Shown: positions 13,763 to 21,697 of the stretch, one piece after another
Position numbering within the stretch: position 1 is the stretch's first letter
How the letters are laid out: each line of letters begins with the position of its first letter
Assembly (NCBI GenBank): GCA_945889545.1
Contig: CAMDCC010000003.1
Coordinates: forward strand, 1 to 33,725
Length of the DNA stretch: 33,725 nt
Direction: 5' to 3'
DNA from: Bifidobacterium breve
Lineage (GTDB): Bacteria > Actinomycetota > Acidimicrobiia > IMCC26256 > PALSA-555
Position numbers and translations under genes: made by a program
The notes under the pieces: model-generated
What the model was told of the DNA's origin: nothing
The model's input: only the letters and a program-made list of their open reading frames with translations
Databases searched by the model: none

Positions 13763-15655
13763 TCACGTGCCCGCGCCGCGCGGGACCTCTTCGACGACGG
13801 TAGCGCCGAGCTGTTGCTCTAACAGGGTGACGGTCGTGGGTGCACCGTCCGGGACGTCGGTGTTCAGTGAGAGGTCGATGTCGGCGATCTCCTCCATCTC
13901 GGGGGATTCGTCGCTGAACGGCTCGACCGGATGAGACGGCGGATCAGACAGTGGATCAGATGGCGGGTCGGGCGGAGGCGCCGAAGGCATCGCATCGGCT
14001 GCGGGCGGCTGCCCGCCGCTGAGTGCGAACTCGTCGGCCGGCTCGAGGTTGAAACGGACCGTGCGCCCCAGACGGTGTGCGAGCGCAGCGCGAATGGTGT
14101 CGGCTTCCTTCTTGAAGCGCGGTTTCGCCGCTTCGATCATCGCCGGCGGTACGCCAAAGACCACGACGTCGTCGTCGACCCGAAGCGGTTGTGCGTTCTG
14201 CACCGCGCTGCGCGTGGCAACCGGGAGCTCCGGCAGGATCGCGCTCCACGCCACGATCACATCGTCGACCTCGAGCGGCGTGGTGGGCGCCTCGGGCTTC
14301 GGGTCCGGTGCGGGTTCCGGCTCAGGCTCAGGCTCGGGTTCCGGCGCCGGGTCGGTTGGCGCCTCGGCCGCTTCAGCCCGCAGCGCGCCCAGCGTTCGGC
14401 GCGGCGACGGTGCGGTGCCGCCTTCCGGCGGAGCGGTGCCCGATGGTGCGGTGCCCATCGACCGGGCCGGTGACCGAGTCGGCACTGGCGTGTCGCCGCC
14501 GGCCATCGCGCGCTCGAGCCGCTCGATGCGCTCGACCACGGTTTGGAGCGGCGGGCCCGCGTCGCGCCGACTGAGTCGCACGAGCGCTACTTCGAGCACG
14601 AGGCGCGGATCCGCGGCCTCAGTGCCCCGCATGTCGGTGACAGCCTGTCCGAGCGTCTCGATCACGCGCACCAGCGCGGCGTTGCCGAGCGCGAGGCCGA
14701 GCTCACGCAAACGCTCCTGCTCTGCTTCCGGCGCGTCGACCCGCACGCGACCAGCACCGGCCGTGAGGAGGAACGCGTCTCGTGCCGTCGCGAGGAGATT
14801 CTCGGCGGCGCGGCGGGGCTCGTGACCAGCTTCGAGCAGCTCACCGAGAGCTACGAGCGCACCGGGCGAGTCTTCGCCGGCAATCGCTTCGAGGATGCGC
14901 ACCCGCAAGGGGAACGGTGCACCACCGAACAGAGCCGCGACCGCTTCGGCCTCGAGCGGGCCGGTCTCGTGCGCGAGGACCTGATCGAGCAGCGACTCTG
15001 CGTCGCGGGCCGAGCCCGCGCCGGCCGCGGCGATCACCTCGAGCGCTTCTGGGTCGGCCTTCACGCCCTCGCGGCTGCAGAGATCGCCGAGGCGTTGTAC
15101 GAGCTGATCGACAGACAGGAGGGTGAACTCGAAGTGCTGGGTGCGCGACCGGATCGTCGGCAGCACCTTCTCCGGGTTTGTGGTGGCCAGCACGAACACC
15201 ACGTGACTCGGCGTCTCCTCCAACGTCTTGAGCAACGCATTGGCCGCCGGGTCGGTGAGCATGTGGACCTCGTCGAGCACGTACACCTTCGTGCGGGACG
15301 CGGCACCCATCCCGAGCGTGGAGCTCTCGATCACGTCGCGGATGTTGTCGATACCCCGGTTCGACGCAGCATCGAGCTCGAAGAAATCAAGGAAACGACC
15401 CGCCGAGATCGCCGTGCAGTTCTCGCACTCACCGCACGGCTCGCCCTCGGACCCGAGGTTCGTGCAGTTCAGTGCCTTCGCAAGGATGCGCGCGGTGGTG
15501 GTCTTGCCGGTTCCGCGTGGCCCCGAGAACAGGTAGGCGTGCCCGACGCGCTCGTCGCGCACCGCATTGCGCAACCCAGTCGTGACGTGCTCCTGGCCCA
15601 CGAGCTCATCAAAGCGCTGCGGCCGGTACTTCCGATAGAGGGATTGGTACGCCAC
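13763..15655 (-). CDS. dnaX: DNA polymerase III subunits gamma/tau
   Basis: A 630-residue clamp-loader ATPase. The start is set at GTG 15655, giving VAYQSLYRKYRPQRFDELVG, the family N-terminus; longer in-frame starts add unlikely residues. Walker A is GPRGTGKT (45-52), zinc cysteines are 64, 74, 77 and 80, Walker B is in VLDEVHML, and sensor 1 is in LATTNPEK. After the collar domain comes a long Pro/Glu linker (TDPAPEPEPEPEPEP) and a tau-like C-terminus. No slippery A-run that would make a gamma form is seen. The GTG is leaderless-like, with TACAGT six bases upstream. Confidence 0.95.
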   Translation of the reverse strand: MAYQSLYRKYRPQRFDELVGQEHVTTGLRNAVRDERVGHAYLFSGPRGTGKTTTARILAKALNCTNLGSEGEPCGECENCTAISAGRFLDFFELDAASNRGIDNIRDVIESSTLGMGAASRTKVYVLDEVHMLTDPAANALLKTLEETPSHVVFVLATTNPEKVLPTIRSRTQHFEFTLLSVDQLVQRLGDLCSREGVKADPEALEVIAAAGAGSARDAESLLDQVLAHETGPLEAEAVAALFGGAPFPLRVRILEAIAGEDSPGALVALGELLEAGHEPRRAAENLLATARDAFLLTAGAGRVRVDAPEAEQERLRELGLALGNAALVRVIETLGQAVTDMRGTEAADPRLVLEVALVRLSRRDAGPPLQTVVERIERLERAMAGGDTPVPTRSPARSMGTAPSGTAPPEGGTAPSPRRTLGALRAEAAEAPTDPAPEPEPEPEPEPAPDPKPEAPTTPLEVDDVIVAWSAILPELPVATRSAVQNAQPLRVDDDVVVFGVPPAMIEAAKPRFKKEADTIRAALAHRLGRTVRFNLEPADEFALSGGQPPAADAMPSAPPPDPPSDPLSDPPSHPVEPFSDESPEMEEIADIDLSLNTDVPDGAPTTVTLLEQQLGATVVEEVPRGAGT

Positions 15656-15661
15656 GGGGCG

Positions 15662-15667
15662 ACTGTA
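15662..15667 (-). promoter_or_regulatory. -10 box of a probable leaderless dnaX promoter
   Basis: TACAGT on the minus strand with exactly six bases (cgcccc) before the GTG of dnaX and no Shine-Dalgarno. That spacing would put the transcript start on or next to the start codon. Confidence 0.5.
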
Positions 15668-15806
15668 TCTACCAAGCGAGCACCCGGATCCATGCCCAGG
15701 CATGCGGCGCCGGAGGCGCTCGCCAGGGAGCGAGCGAGTAGAGAAGTACGGACCGTGCACCCTCCGTCGACCCGAGCACGCCGCGGAACGGTTTCCCGAC
15801 GTAGCT

Positions 15807-15908
15807 CAGGTCAGGCTTGCCTGCGGCACACAGAACCTTCCGCTGAGAGCTGCTTCCTTCCGGACCTGACTCGGTTCGCGGGATTCCGTTGCGCAGGACC
15901 CGACCCTC
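15807..15908 (-). ncRNA. ffs: Signal recognition particle RNA, small bacterial type (4.5S)
   Basis: The minus strand carries the near-invariant domain IV hairpin: GTCAGGTCCGGAAGGAAGCAG (about 15851-15871) with the GGAA tetraloop that binds Ffh. Flanking sequences close into one long stem: CCTGCG near the 5' side pairs with CGCAGG near the 3' side, and the AGGGTCGGGT / GCCTGACCT ends pair with a bulge. This gives about 102 nt, the normal size for the Alu-less actinobacterial form. Ends are inferred from pairing and may be off by several bases. It lies upstream of dnaX and next to tRNA-Ser, as in many actinobacteria. Confidence 0.9.
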
Positions 15909-16045
15909 AACGCCACGTTGGGACCGATCATGCGGCGGCCCGTTCCTCGGAAGGGGATTCAGCCCCCCATACGTGGATTTGGGGTACAGGGCACCACGAG
16001 CTCCCCACCTAGCACGGTCCGCGCTGCGAGCGTATCCGGGCCACG

Positions 16046-16051
16046 TACGAT
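16046..16051 (+). promoter_or_regulatory. -10 box for tRNA-Ser(GGA)-tadA
   Basis: TACGAT, ten bases before the 5' end of the tRNA. No clear -35 is visible. Because tadA begins at the tRNA 3' end, this is likely also its promoter. Confidence 0.5.
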
Positions 16052-16061
16052 CGCCATCCCG

Positions 16062-16149
16062 GGAGGGATGCGAGAGCGGCCGAATCGGCACGCTTGGAAA
16101 GCGTGTGTGGGGCAACTCACCGTGGGTTCGAATCCCACTCCCTCCGCCA
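16062..16149 (+). tRNA. tRNA-Ser (anticodon GGA)
   Basis: An 88-nt type II tRNA with CCA encoded. The acceptor ggaggga (16062-16068) pairs with tccctcc (16139-16145), discriminator G, then CCA at 16147-16149. The anticodon stem cacgc/gcgtg encloses loop ttggaaa, so the anticodon is GGA (16096-16098), reading UCC/UCU. The T loop is ggttcgaatcc. A long variable arm fits serine. The tadA ATG starts at the very next base. Confidence 0.97.
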
Positions 16150-16623
16150 ATGGATCTGGATCAGCGATTCGAGCTCATGGGGATTGCGCTCGATGAAGCG
16201 CGCGGCGCATTGGCGCATGACGACGTGCCTGTCGGTGCTTTGGTGTTTGACGTTGGTTCTGGGGAGGTCATCGCGCGGCGGCACAACGAGCGGGAGGCCA
16301 GCTCGGATCCGACTGCGCATGCTGAGGTGTTGGCGCTTCGGGATGCTGCTGCTGCTCGCGGCATGTGGCGGTTGGACGGGTGCGCGCTCGTTGTCACGTT
16401 GGAGCCGTGCCCGATGTGTGCGGGAGCCGCAGTTGCCGCGCGACTCGACTGCGTGGTGTTCGGTGCGGCCGATCCGAAGGCTGGCGCGATGGGATCGCTC
16501 TACAACCTGGGTGCCGATCCTCGACTCAACCACGAGCTCGAAGTGGTCGGTGGCGTACGTGGCGAAGAGTGCGCCGAGCTGCTCAGCACCTTCTTCGCCA
16601 CGCGTCGCACCGCTCGGGACTAG
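16150..16623 (+). CDS. tadA: tRNA adenosine(34) deaminase
   Basis: A 157-residue deaminase that converts A34 to inosine in tRNA-Arg(ACG). Zinc and catalytic residues are His57 and Glu59 (PTAHAEV), Cys87 and Cys90 (TLEPCPMCAGA). The GAMGSLYNL block and C-terminal CAELLSTFF helix are family traits. The first codon used is ATG 16150, directly after the encoded CCA of tRNA-Ser(GGA); residues from Met1 align with the normal N-terminal helix. The next in-frame Met (16177) would remove part of that helix. No Shine-Dalgarno is possible outside the tRNA, so the mRNA may become leaderless through tRNA 3' processing. Confidence 0.94.
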   Translation: MDLDQRFELMGIALDEARGALAHDDVPVGALVFDVGSGEVIARRHNEREASSDPTAHAEVLALRDAAAARGMWRLDGCALVVTLEPCPMCAGAAVAARLDCVVFGAADPKAGAMGSLYNLGADPRLNHELEVVGGVRGEECAELLSTFFATRRTARD

Positions 16624-16696
16624 CCCTGGAAGGCGCCACATGACGCGAGGTGGCGGAGGTCGCAGATCACTTCGGAGAGTTCCCGCGACGACCCCG

Positions 16697-16702
16697 TACA
16701 AT
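16697..16702 (+). promoter_or_regulatory. -10 box for tRNA-Ser(CGA)
   Basis: TACAAT, seven bases before the mature 5' end at 16710, which is ideal spacing for initiation at or just before the tRNA. No recognisable -35. Confidence 0.55.
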
Positions 16703-16709
16703 CGGCCGG

Positions 16710-16797
16710 GGAGGGGTGCGAGAGCGGCCGACTCGGATGGTCTCGAAAACCATTGTGGCGCAAGTCACCGTGGGTTCAAATCCCACCCCCTCCGCCA
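16710..16797 (+). tRNA. tRNA-Ser (anticodon CGA)
   Basis: An 88-nt type II tRNA with encoded CCA. The acceptor ggagggg (16710-16716) pairs with ccccctcc, and the anticodon stem atggt/accat encloses ctcgaaa, so the anticodon is CGA (16744-16746), reading UCG. The D arm (gcgagagcggccga) and T arm (gtgggttcaaatcccac) closely match the tRNA-Ser(GGA) gene upstream, suggesting an old duplication. It is followed at once by a strong terminator. Confidence 0.97.
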
Positions 16798-16825
16798 AGA
16801 GCCCCGGGTACGCCCGGGGCTCTTT
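16798..16825 (+). terminator. Strong intrinsic terminator after tRNA-Ser(CGA), probably bidirectional
   Basis: agagccccggg (16798-16808) pairs perfectly with cccggggctct (16813-16823) around TACG, followed by TT. It starts at the base after CCA. The metF gene converges from the other side, ending at 16854, so it may end both transcripts. Confidence 0.85.
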
Positions 16826-16853
16826 CGCGTCCCGTTACAAGCCCGCGCCCGCG

Positions 16854-17708
16854 CTAGAGGCCCAGGTTCGTGTGGATCTCTCGGGTCGCGTTGGAGCGAT
16901 TCATTGTGTAGAAGTGCAGGCCGGGTGCGCCACCGTCGAGGAGCTCGCGGCAGAGCTTCGTCGCCTCGTCGATGCCGATCTTGCGCACCGCGTCGGGGTC
17001 GTCTTCCACCGCATGCAATTTCGTCATGAACCACTCGGGGAACTCGGAGCCCTGCATCTCGGCCATGCGCTTTGTGCCGGCCAGGCTGAGCACCGGCAAG
17101 ATCCCGGGGATCACCGGCTTGTCCACGCCGAGCGCTCGCAATGAGTTGATGAGATCGAAGTAGTGGGCAGCGTCGAAGAAGAACTGGGTGATCGCGAAGT
17201 CGGCCTCCGCGAGCTTCTCCGCGGTGTGGCGTCGATCGCTCTCGAGATCGGGCGACTGCGGATGCGGTTCAGGGTGAGCGGCCACACCCACGCTGAAGTC
17301 GCCCACCTCTCGGATGAGCCGAACCAGATCGATCGCGTAGTCGAGGTCGCCGGGGGGGAGGTCGAGATCCTTCGGCGGATCACCGCGGAGCGCGAGCAGG
17401 TTCTCGATCCCAGCTTCCTGGTAGCGCTCGATGATGTCGACGAGCTCGGCGCGGGTGTGCGCAGCGCAGGTGATGTGGGCCATCGCGGTCATCGACGTCT
17501 CGCGGTCGATGCGCGTCACGATCTCGTGGGTTCTCTCCCGGGTGGAACCGCCGGCGCCATACGTGACCGACACGTACGACGGTGCGAGTGGCTCCAGGTC
17601 CACGAGGGTTTGCTCGAGCACGAGCATCGCCTCGTCGGTGCGCGGCGGGCCGAACTCAAAGGAGATCGTCCGCTCGCCGTGCGCCAGAATTTCACCGATT
17701 TTGGTCAT
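16854..17708 (-). CDS. metF: 5,10-methylenetetrahydrofolate reductase
   Basis: A 284-residue TIM-barrel flavoprotein reducing 5,10-methylene-THF to 5-methyl-THF for methionine synthesis. Key blocks are SFEFGPPRT, with Glu18 as the counterpart of catalytic Glu28 in E. coli, SVTYGAGGSTRERT (about 47-60), NLLALRGDPP, and TQFFFDAAHYF with the folate-binding Gln. The C-terminus ends PGLHFYTMNRS and a short tail. Length is normal. The ATG at 17708 has no clear Shine-Dalgarno. It is divergent from the DUF2505 gene (79 bp gap) and convergent with the tRNA gene. Confidence 0.95.
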   Translation of the reverse strand: MTKIGEILAHGERTISFEFGPPRTDEAMLVLEQTLVDLEPLAPSYVSVTYGAGGSTRERTHEIVTRIDRETSMTAMAHITCAAHTRAELVDIIERYQEAGIENLLALRGDPPKDLDLPPGDLDYAIDLVRLIREVGDFSVGVAAHPEPHPQSPDLESDRRHTAEKLAEADFAITQFFFDAAHYFDLINSLRALGVDKPVIPGILPVLSLAGTKRMAEMQGSEFPEWFMTKLHAVEDDPDAVRKIGIDEATKLCRELLDGGAPGLHFYTMNRSNATREIHTNLGL

Positions 17709-17773
17709 GGTTGATTGGCCATCTAGCGATCAAGCGTACGCGACGCTCGTCGCCGGTCGCCGCTCGAATCTCG

Positions 17774-17779
17774 TAGCCT
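17774..17779 (+). promoter_or_regulatory. -10 box of a probable leaderless promoter (DUF2505 gene)
   Basis: TAGCCT, then caccgacc, then GTG. The 20 bases from 17771 to the GTG are the same as those before the FrhB-like gene (21777-21796) except for one base. Confidence 0.5.
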
Positions 17780-17787
17780 CACCGACC

Positions 17788-18279
17788 GTGCAGTTCACCA
17801 TCGACCAAGTGCTCAACGGCTCACCGCGTGCAGTCGAAGACGTGCTGCTCGATCCCGCGTTTGTGGAGGCGCGGGCCGCATTGCCGAAGCTCAGCGATCC
17901 CGAGTTGCTCGAGTGCACACGCGACGGCGATCACGCGCACCAACGCATCCGCTTCCGGTTTACCGAGCACGTCTCCGGAGCCGTGGCCGCGGTCGTTGAC
18001 CCCGAGCGACTCACCTGGGTCGACGACGCGACCTTCGACCTTGCTGCCCATATCACCGAGCACCGGATCGAGCCCGACCACTACGCCGATCGACTGGCAA
18101 GCACGTACCGCGCCACACTCACGTCGGAAGGCGAAGGCTCGCGTCGAGTGCTCGTCGGAACGGTCAAAGTGCGCATGCCGCTCGTGGGCGGCAAGGTCGA
18201 GCGGGTCATCGTGTCGGGCCTGACGGAGTACGCCGCGGCTGAGGAAACCCTCATCAACGAGTGGCTCGCCCGCAGCTGA
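17788..18279 (+). CDS. DUF2505 domain protein (START/SRPBCC-like)
   Basis: A 163-residue protein of the DUF2505 family, small actinobacterial proteins with a predicted START/polyketide-cyclase ligand-binding fold. The N-terminal FTIDQVLNGSPRAVEDVLLDPAFVE corresponds to the family's opening strand and helix. A long antiparallel sheet follows, ending in VKVRMPLVGGKVERVIVSGLTEYAAAEETLINEWLA, where the last helix would close a lipid-sized pocket. Ligand and role are unknown. The start is GTG 17788 without Shine-Dalgarno; ATG alternatives further in would cut the first strand. It converges on copA with a seven-base gap. Confidence 0.8.
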   Translation: MQFTIDQVLNGSPRAVEDVLLDPAFVEARAALPKLSDPELLECTRDGDHAHQRIRFRFTEHVSGAVAAVVDPERLTWVDDATFDLAAHITEHRIEPDHYADRLASTYRATLTSEGEGSRRVLVGTVKVRMPLVGGKVERVIVSGLTEYAAAEETLINEWLARS

Positions 18280-18286
18280 CCAGGAG

Positions 18287-20521
18287 TCACGCCTGACTAC
18301 GCCATCCATGGAAACGACGGAGGCGGAGTGAGTTCGTCACGACGAACACCGAGGAGAAGCCCATCGCACCGGCCGCGATGATCGGGTTGAGCAACCCGAT
18401 CGCTGCAAGTGGGATTGCCGCGACGTTGTACGCGAAGGCCCAGAAGAGGTTGCCCTTGATGGTGCTGAGCGTGCGACGGGCGAGCGCGATCGCGTCGGCG
18501 GCGGCGCGCAGATCGCCCGAGACGAGTGTGAGGTCGCTCGCTTCGATCGCGACGTCGGTGCCAGTACCGATGGCGATCCCAAGATCGGCTTGCGCGAGGG
18601 CGGGCGCATCATTCACACCGTCACCGACGACGGCGACGCGGCGTCCGTCGCGTTGCAAGCTCGTCACCACTTCGACCTTCTGGCTGGGCAGGACCTCGGC
18701 GACGACGCGGTCGATGCCGACAACCGCGGCCACCGCTTCGGCTGTCTCCCGTCGATCGCCGGTGACCATCACCGTCTCGAGACCGAGCTCGTGGAGTGCG
18801 GCGACGGCTGCCGCGGAGGATGCCTTGAGGGTGTCGGCCACGATGAACACGCCGCGCGCCTCGACTCGCCCAGTGTCATCGGGCCACGACGCGTAGACCA
18901 ACGTCTGCCCGTTGATGTCGGCGGCCGCGGCCGCGGCTTCCAGGCCGGGCGACACACCGCCCACGAACGTGGCTCGGCCCACCCGCACCTCGACACCGTC
19001 AACGGTCCCCCGCGTCCCTTCGCCAGCGTGGTTCTCGAAGTTGGTCGGTGCGACCAGGTCGACATCCCGCTCGCGTGCGCCAGCCGCGATGGCCGCGGCG
19101 ATCGGGTGCTCGGACGCACTCTCTACGGATCCGGCCCGTCGGAGCAGCGTCGCCGTGTCGACGCCGGGTGCCGGCACAACGTTCGCCAGGCGCATGCGAC
19201 CCTCGGTGATCGTGCCCGTCTTGTCGAGCACGACCACGTCGACGGTCTGCGTTGCTTCGAGCACTTCGGCGCCGCGGATCACGATGCCGAGCTGCGCGGC
19301 TCGCCCCGTGCCCACCATGATCGCCGTCGGCGTTGCGAGTCCGAGAGCGCACGGGCAAGCGATGATGAGCACGGCGACGGCGGCAGTGAACGCGCGGTTC
19401 TCGTCGCCGGTCACGGCAAACCACACGACCAACGTGACGGCTGCGATCACGAGGACGACCGGCACGAAGATCGCAGAGATTCGATCGGCAAGCCGTTGCA
19501 CTGGTGCCTTGGACCCTTGCGCCGCTTCGACAAGGCGAGCGATCTGGGCGAGCGCGGTATCACTCCCCACCTTCGTGGCTTCGATCACAAGGCGGCCCGA
19601 TGCGTTGATCGTTGCGCCGAACACCTCGTCGCCGATGCTCACGTCGACCGGCACCGGCTCGCCGGTGAGCATCGAGACGTCGATGGCGGACGACCCGTCG
19701 ACGACGCGGCCGTCGGTGGCGATCCTTTCGCCCGGGCGAACGACGAAGCGGTCACCCACTTGCAGACTGGCGATCGGGATCTCATCGCCGTTCTCGAGCC
19801 GCGCTGTCTTCGCGCCAAGCTCGAGAAGCGCGCGCAACGCGTGACTCGAGCTGCGGCGAGCCCGCGCCTCGAAGTAGCGGCCGAGAAGCAACAACGTCAC
19901 GATGACCGACGCGGTCTCGAAGTACACGTTCGCCTCGTCGGTCGATCCAGCGAACAAAGCACCGAAGTCCATGCCCATGTGTCCGGCGTCGAGAAACACG
20001 AGTGCGACCACTGACCATACGTATGCCGCCAGGGTGCCGAGTGTGACGAGCGTGTCCATCGTGGTGGCGCCGTGCTTGAGGTTGACGAACGTGGCGCGAT
20101 GGAAGGGCAGCGCAGCCCAGAGGATCACTGGAGTGGACAACACGAACGCCACCCATGCCCAGCCGTCGAACTGGAGCGGCGGCACCATCGAGATCGCGAG
20201 CACGGGGATCGTGAGGAGCGCGGCGACGACCAGGCGCGGCCGGAGATCACGGAGCTCGATCGTCTCGGAATCCTCCGCGTCGGGTTCCGCGATCGCATAC
20301 CCGAGCGATTGGACGGTCGTTGCGAAGTCGGCCTCGGTCGCCGCGTCCGGGTCGTAAACGACGGTGGCGCGCCGGGTGCCGAAGTTCACCGACGCCTCGG
20401 TCACGCCGGGTCGGGCGGCGAGCGCCTTCTCGATGCGCATCGCGCACGAGGCGCACGTCATCCCTTCGATCGGGAGATCGCGCCGTTCGAGCTGCTGGGC
20501 GTCGACATCGATGGGAGCCAC
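18287..20521 (-). CDS. copA: Copper-translocating P1B-type ATPase
   Basis: A 744-residue P-type ATPase that pumps Cu(I) out of the cell. The start GTG 20521 follows AGGAAAGGA; a longer frame would run through the operator and csoR. In order: an N-terminal heavy-metal domain with GMTCASC (Cys23, Cys26), two leading helices, TGEP in the actuator domain (about 286), the CPC metal site in helix 6 (389-391), phosphorylation motif DKTGT (Asp433), SEHP in the nucleotide domain (His472), and GDGVNDAP in the hinge. One N-terminal metal domain only. CsoR, encoded divergently, and the operator between them imply copper induction. Confidence 0.95.
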   Translation of the reverse strand: MAPIDVDAQQLERRDLPIEGMTCASCAMRIEKALAARPGVTEASVNFGTRRATVVYDPDAATEADFATTVQSLGYAIAEPDAEDSETIELRDLRPRLVVAALLTIPVLAISMVPPLQFDGWAWVAFVLSTPVILWAALPFHRATFVNLKHGATTMDTLVTLGTLAAYVWSVVALVFLDAGHMGMDFGALFAGSTDEANVYFETASVIVTLLLLGRYFEARARRSSSHALRALLELGAKTARLENGDEIPIASLQVGDRFVVRPGERIATDGRVVDGSSAIDVSMLTGEPVPVDVSIGDEVFGATINASGRLVIEATKVGSDTALAQIARLVEAAQGSKAPVQRLADRISAIFVPVVLVIAAVTLVVWFAVTGDENRAFTAAVAVLIIACPCALGLATPTAIMVGTGRAAQLGIVIRGAEVLEATQTVDVVVLDKTGTITEGRMRLANVVPAPGVDTATLLRRAGSVESASEHPIAAAIAAGARERDVDLVAPTNFENHAGEGTRGTVDGVEVRVGRATFVGGVSPGLEAAAAAADINGQTLVYASWPDDTGRVEARGVFIVADTLKASSAAAVAALHELGLETVMVTGDRRETAEAVAAVVGIDRVVAEVLPSQKVEVVTSLQRDGRRVAVVGDGVNDAPALAQADLGIAIGTGTDVAIEASDLTLVSGDLRAAADAIALARRTLSTIKGNLFWAFAYNVAAIPLAAIGLLNPIIAAGAMGFSSVFVVTNSLRLRRFHGWRSQA

Positions 20522-20554
20522 GGCGAGGGTCCTTTCCTCGTGAAGCTCGATGGT

Positions 20555-20571
20555 ATACCCTGGGGGGGTAT
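20555..20571. promoter_or_regulatory. Probable CsoR operator between copA and csoR
   Basis: A palindrome ATACCC-N5-GGGTAT (20555-20571) with a G-rich centre, of the kind bound by CsoR-type copper repressors. It lies 33 bases before the copA start and overlaps the csoR ATG (20570), so one site could control both genes. The overlap suggests that csoR is either leaderless or starts further in. Confidence 0.7.
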
Positions 20572-20911
20572 GCTGACAACCCCGAAGCAGACGAAACCCA
20601 GCGCCACCAAGACCAGCGCCACCAAGACCAGGCGGGGGTACTCCCTCGCCAAGGACGACTACCGCACCCGTCTGCGGCGCATCGAGGGCCAGGTGCGCGG
20701 ACTCCAACGCATGATCGACGCCGACGAGTACTGCATCGACGTGCTCACCCAGATCGCCGCGGTGAGCAAGGCGCTCCAGAACGTGGGGCTCGGGTTACTC
20801 GACGAGCACCTGCGCCATTGCGTGCTCGAAGCGGCGAAGGCCAGCCCGGCGGAGGGTGACGCCAAGGTGCACGAAGCGGTACAGGCGGTCGACCGCCTCT
20901 TGCGCGTCTAG
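20570..20911 (+). CDS. csoR: CsoR-type copper-sensing repressor
   Basis: A 113-residue all-helical repressor released from DNA by Cu(I). The Cu ligands fit the Cys-x24-His-x3-Cys spacing of M. tuberculosis CsoR (Cys36, His61, Cys65): here Cys55, His80 and Cys84. The DNA-binding RLRRIEGQVRGLQRM block is at 34-48. The first 22 residues are a Lys/Thr/Ser-rich tail containing a TKTSATKT repeat. The ATG at 20570 is inside the operator palindrome, with no Shine-Dalgarno, so the true start could also be later. It ends in a four-base overlap with the convergent DUF4328 gene. Confidence 0.93.
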   Translation: MLTTPKQTKPSATKTSATKTRRGYSLAKDDYRTRLRRIEGQVRGLQRMIDADEYCIDVLTQIAAVSKALQNVGLGLLDEHLRHCVLEAAKASPAEGDAKVHEAVQAVDRLLRV

Positions 20912-21696
20912 CTCGGCGGACTTGGAGGCGCGGGAGCGTCCGTCGACAGTTGCTGCCACTGCTCGTTCTGCGCGAGCAAGCATTCTCGCTGACGAGCCGT
21001 GATCGCTCGGATGACCAGAACTCCCACGACGGCGGCGGCCAATGTCGAGAGCTGGCCCACGATCTGGAGGTCGATCCCGCCCCGCAGATCATCGAGTGTT
21101 GTGGGGTCGTCCACCCGACCGTTGCCCACCAAGATCATGAGGCGTCCGAAGAGCAAGAGCCCCCACCAGAATCCGACCAACAACGAACGGTCGCCGATCT
21201 TCCACCGAGAGTCGCCGCGCGGGATTGAAGGGTCGGCGCCCCGCCACAGGTCTTGCATGATGAGCACCGGGATCACGAGGTTCGCAACCGGGATGAGCCA
21301 CCCGCCGATCGCCCAACCGGGGCCGAAGCGAGCGCGCGAACGCCCGAGTGCCTCGTTGTTCTTCGCAGCTCGCCACATCCAGACCATGAACGCAATGCCT
21401 GTGAGGATCGCGAGCGCGAGGAAAGTGTCGTTGATGGTGCCGACCCGGTCATCAAGTTCGAGCAGACGATTGAAATCACTCACGCCGATCGGCGGTCTCT
21501 CGGGTACCAAACCGCGCTGTTCGAACTGCGTAGCGATCGCGGCCACGACCGTCCCGGCGGTGGCAACCAAGATCGCATACACGACATAGGAGGACCAGCG
21601 AAGATCGCGCCATCGGGGAGTGGTGGTCGGTTCCGGGGCTGACGGCGGCAGCGTTGGTGGGGTGGGTGGAGCCTGTGGTGGATCGTCCATGGTCAT
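20908..21696 (-). CDS. DUF4328 domain membrane protein
   Basis: About 262 residues. A Pro-rich cytoplasmic start (DDPPQAPPTPPTLPPSAPEP) is followed by the DUF4328 membrane core: helix 1 (YVVYAILVATAGTVVAAIAT), a helix with the family motif FMVWMWRAAKNNEALG, then FGPGWAIGGWLIPVANLVIPVLIMQDLW, and two more helices. The W.RA..N and P..GWAIG..iP..N motifs are diagnostic. Function is unknown; the family is common in actinobacteria and often carries Pro-rich tails. The start could be ATG 21696 or ATG 21690. Stop codons of this gene and csoR overlap by four bases (ctag). Confidence 0.82.
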   Translation of the reverse strand: MTMDDPPQAPPTPPTLPPSAPEPTTTPRWRDLRWSSYVVYAILVATAGTVVAAIATQFEQRGLVPERPPIGVSDFNRLLELDDRVGTINDTFLALAILTGIAFMVWMWRAAKNNEALGRSRARFGPGWAIGGWLIPVANLVIPVLIMQDLWRGADPSIPRGDSRWKIGDRSLLVGFWWGLLLFGRLMILVGNGRVDDPTTLDDLRGGIDLQIVGQLSTLAAAVVGVLVIRAITARQRECLLAQNEQWQQLSTDAPAPPSPPS

Positions 21697-21697
21697 C

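Noticed and set aside
13300..13803. Programmed frameshift in dnaX to make a gamma subunit
   Set aside because: I looked for an A-rich slippery run in dnaX and found none; the Glu/Pro repeat is G/C-rich.
14543..16012. 489-codon plus-strand frame opposite dnaX running into the SRP RNA
   Set aside because: It is antisense to dnaX and covers the SRP RNA gene; not a plausible protein.
18590..20014. 474-codon plus-strand frame opposite copA
   Set aside because: Antisense to a full-length copper ATPase; Arg/His/Asp-rich shadow.
20522..20707. N-terminal extension of CopA in the open frame
   Set aside because: It would run through the csoR coding region and the operator; GTG 20521 has a good ribosome site and gives normal CopA length.
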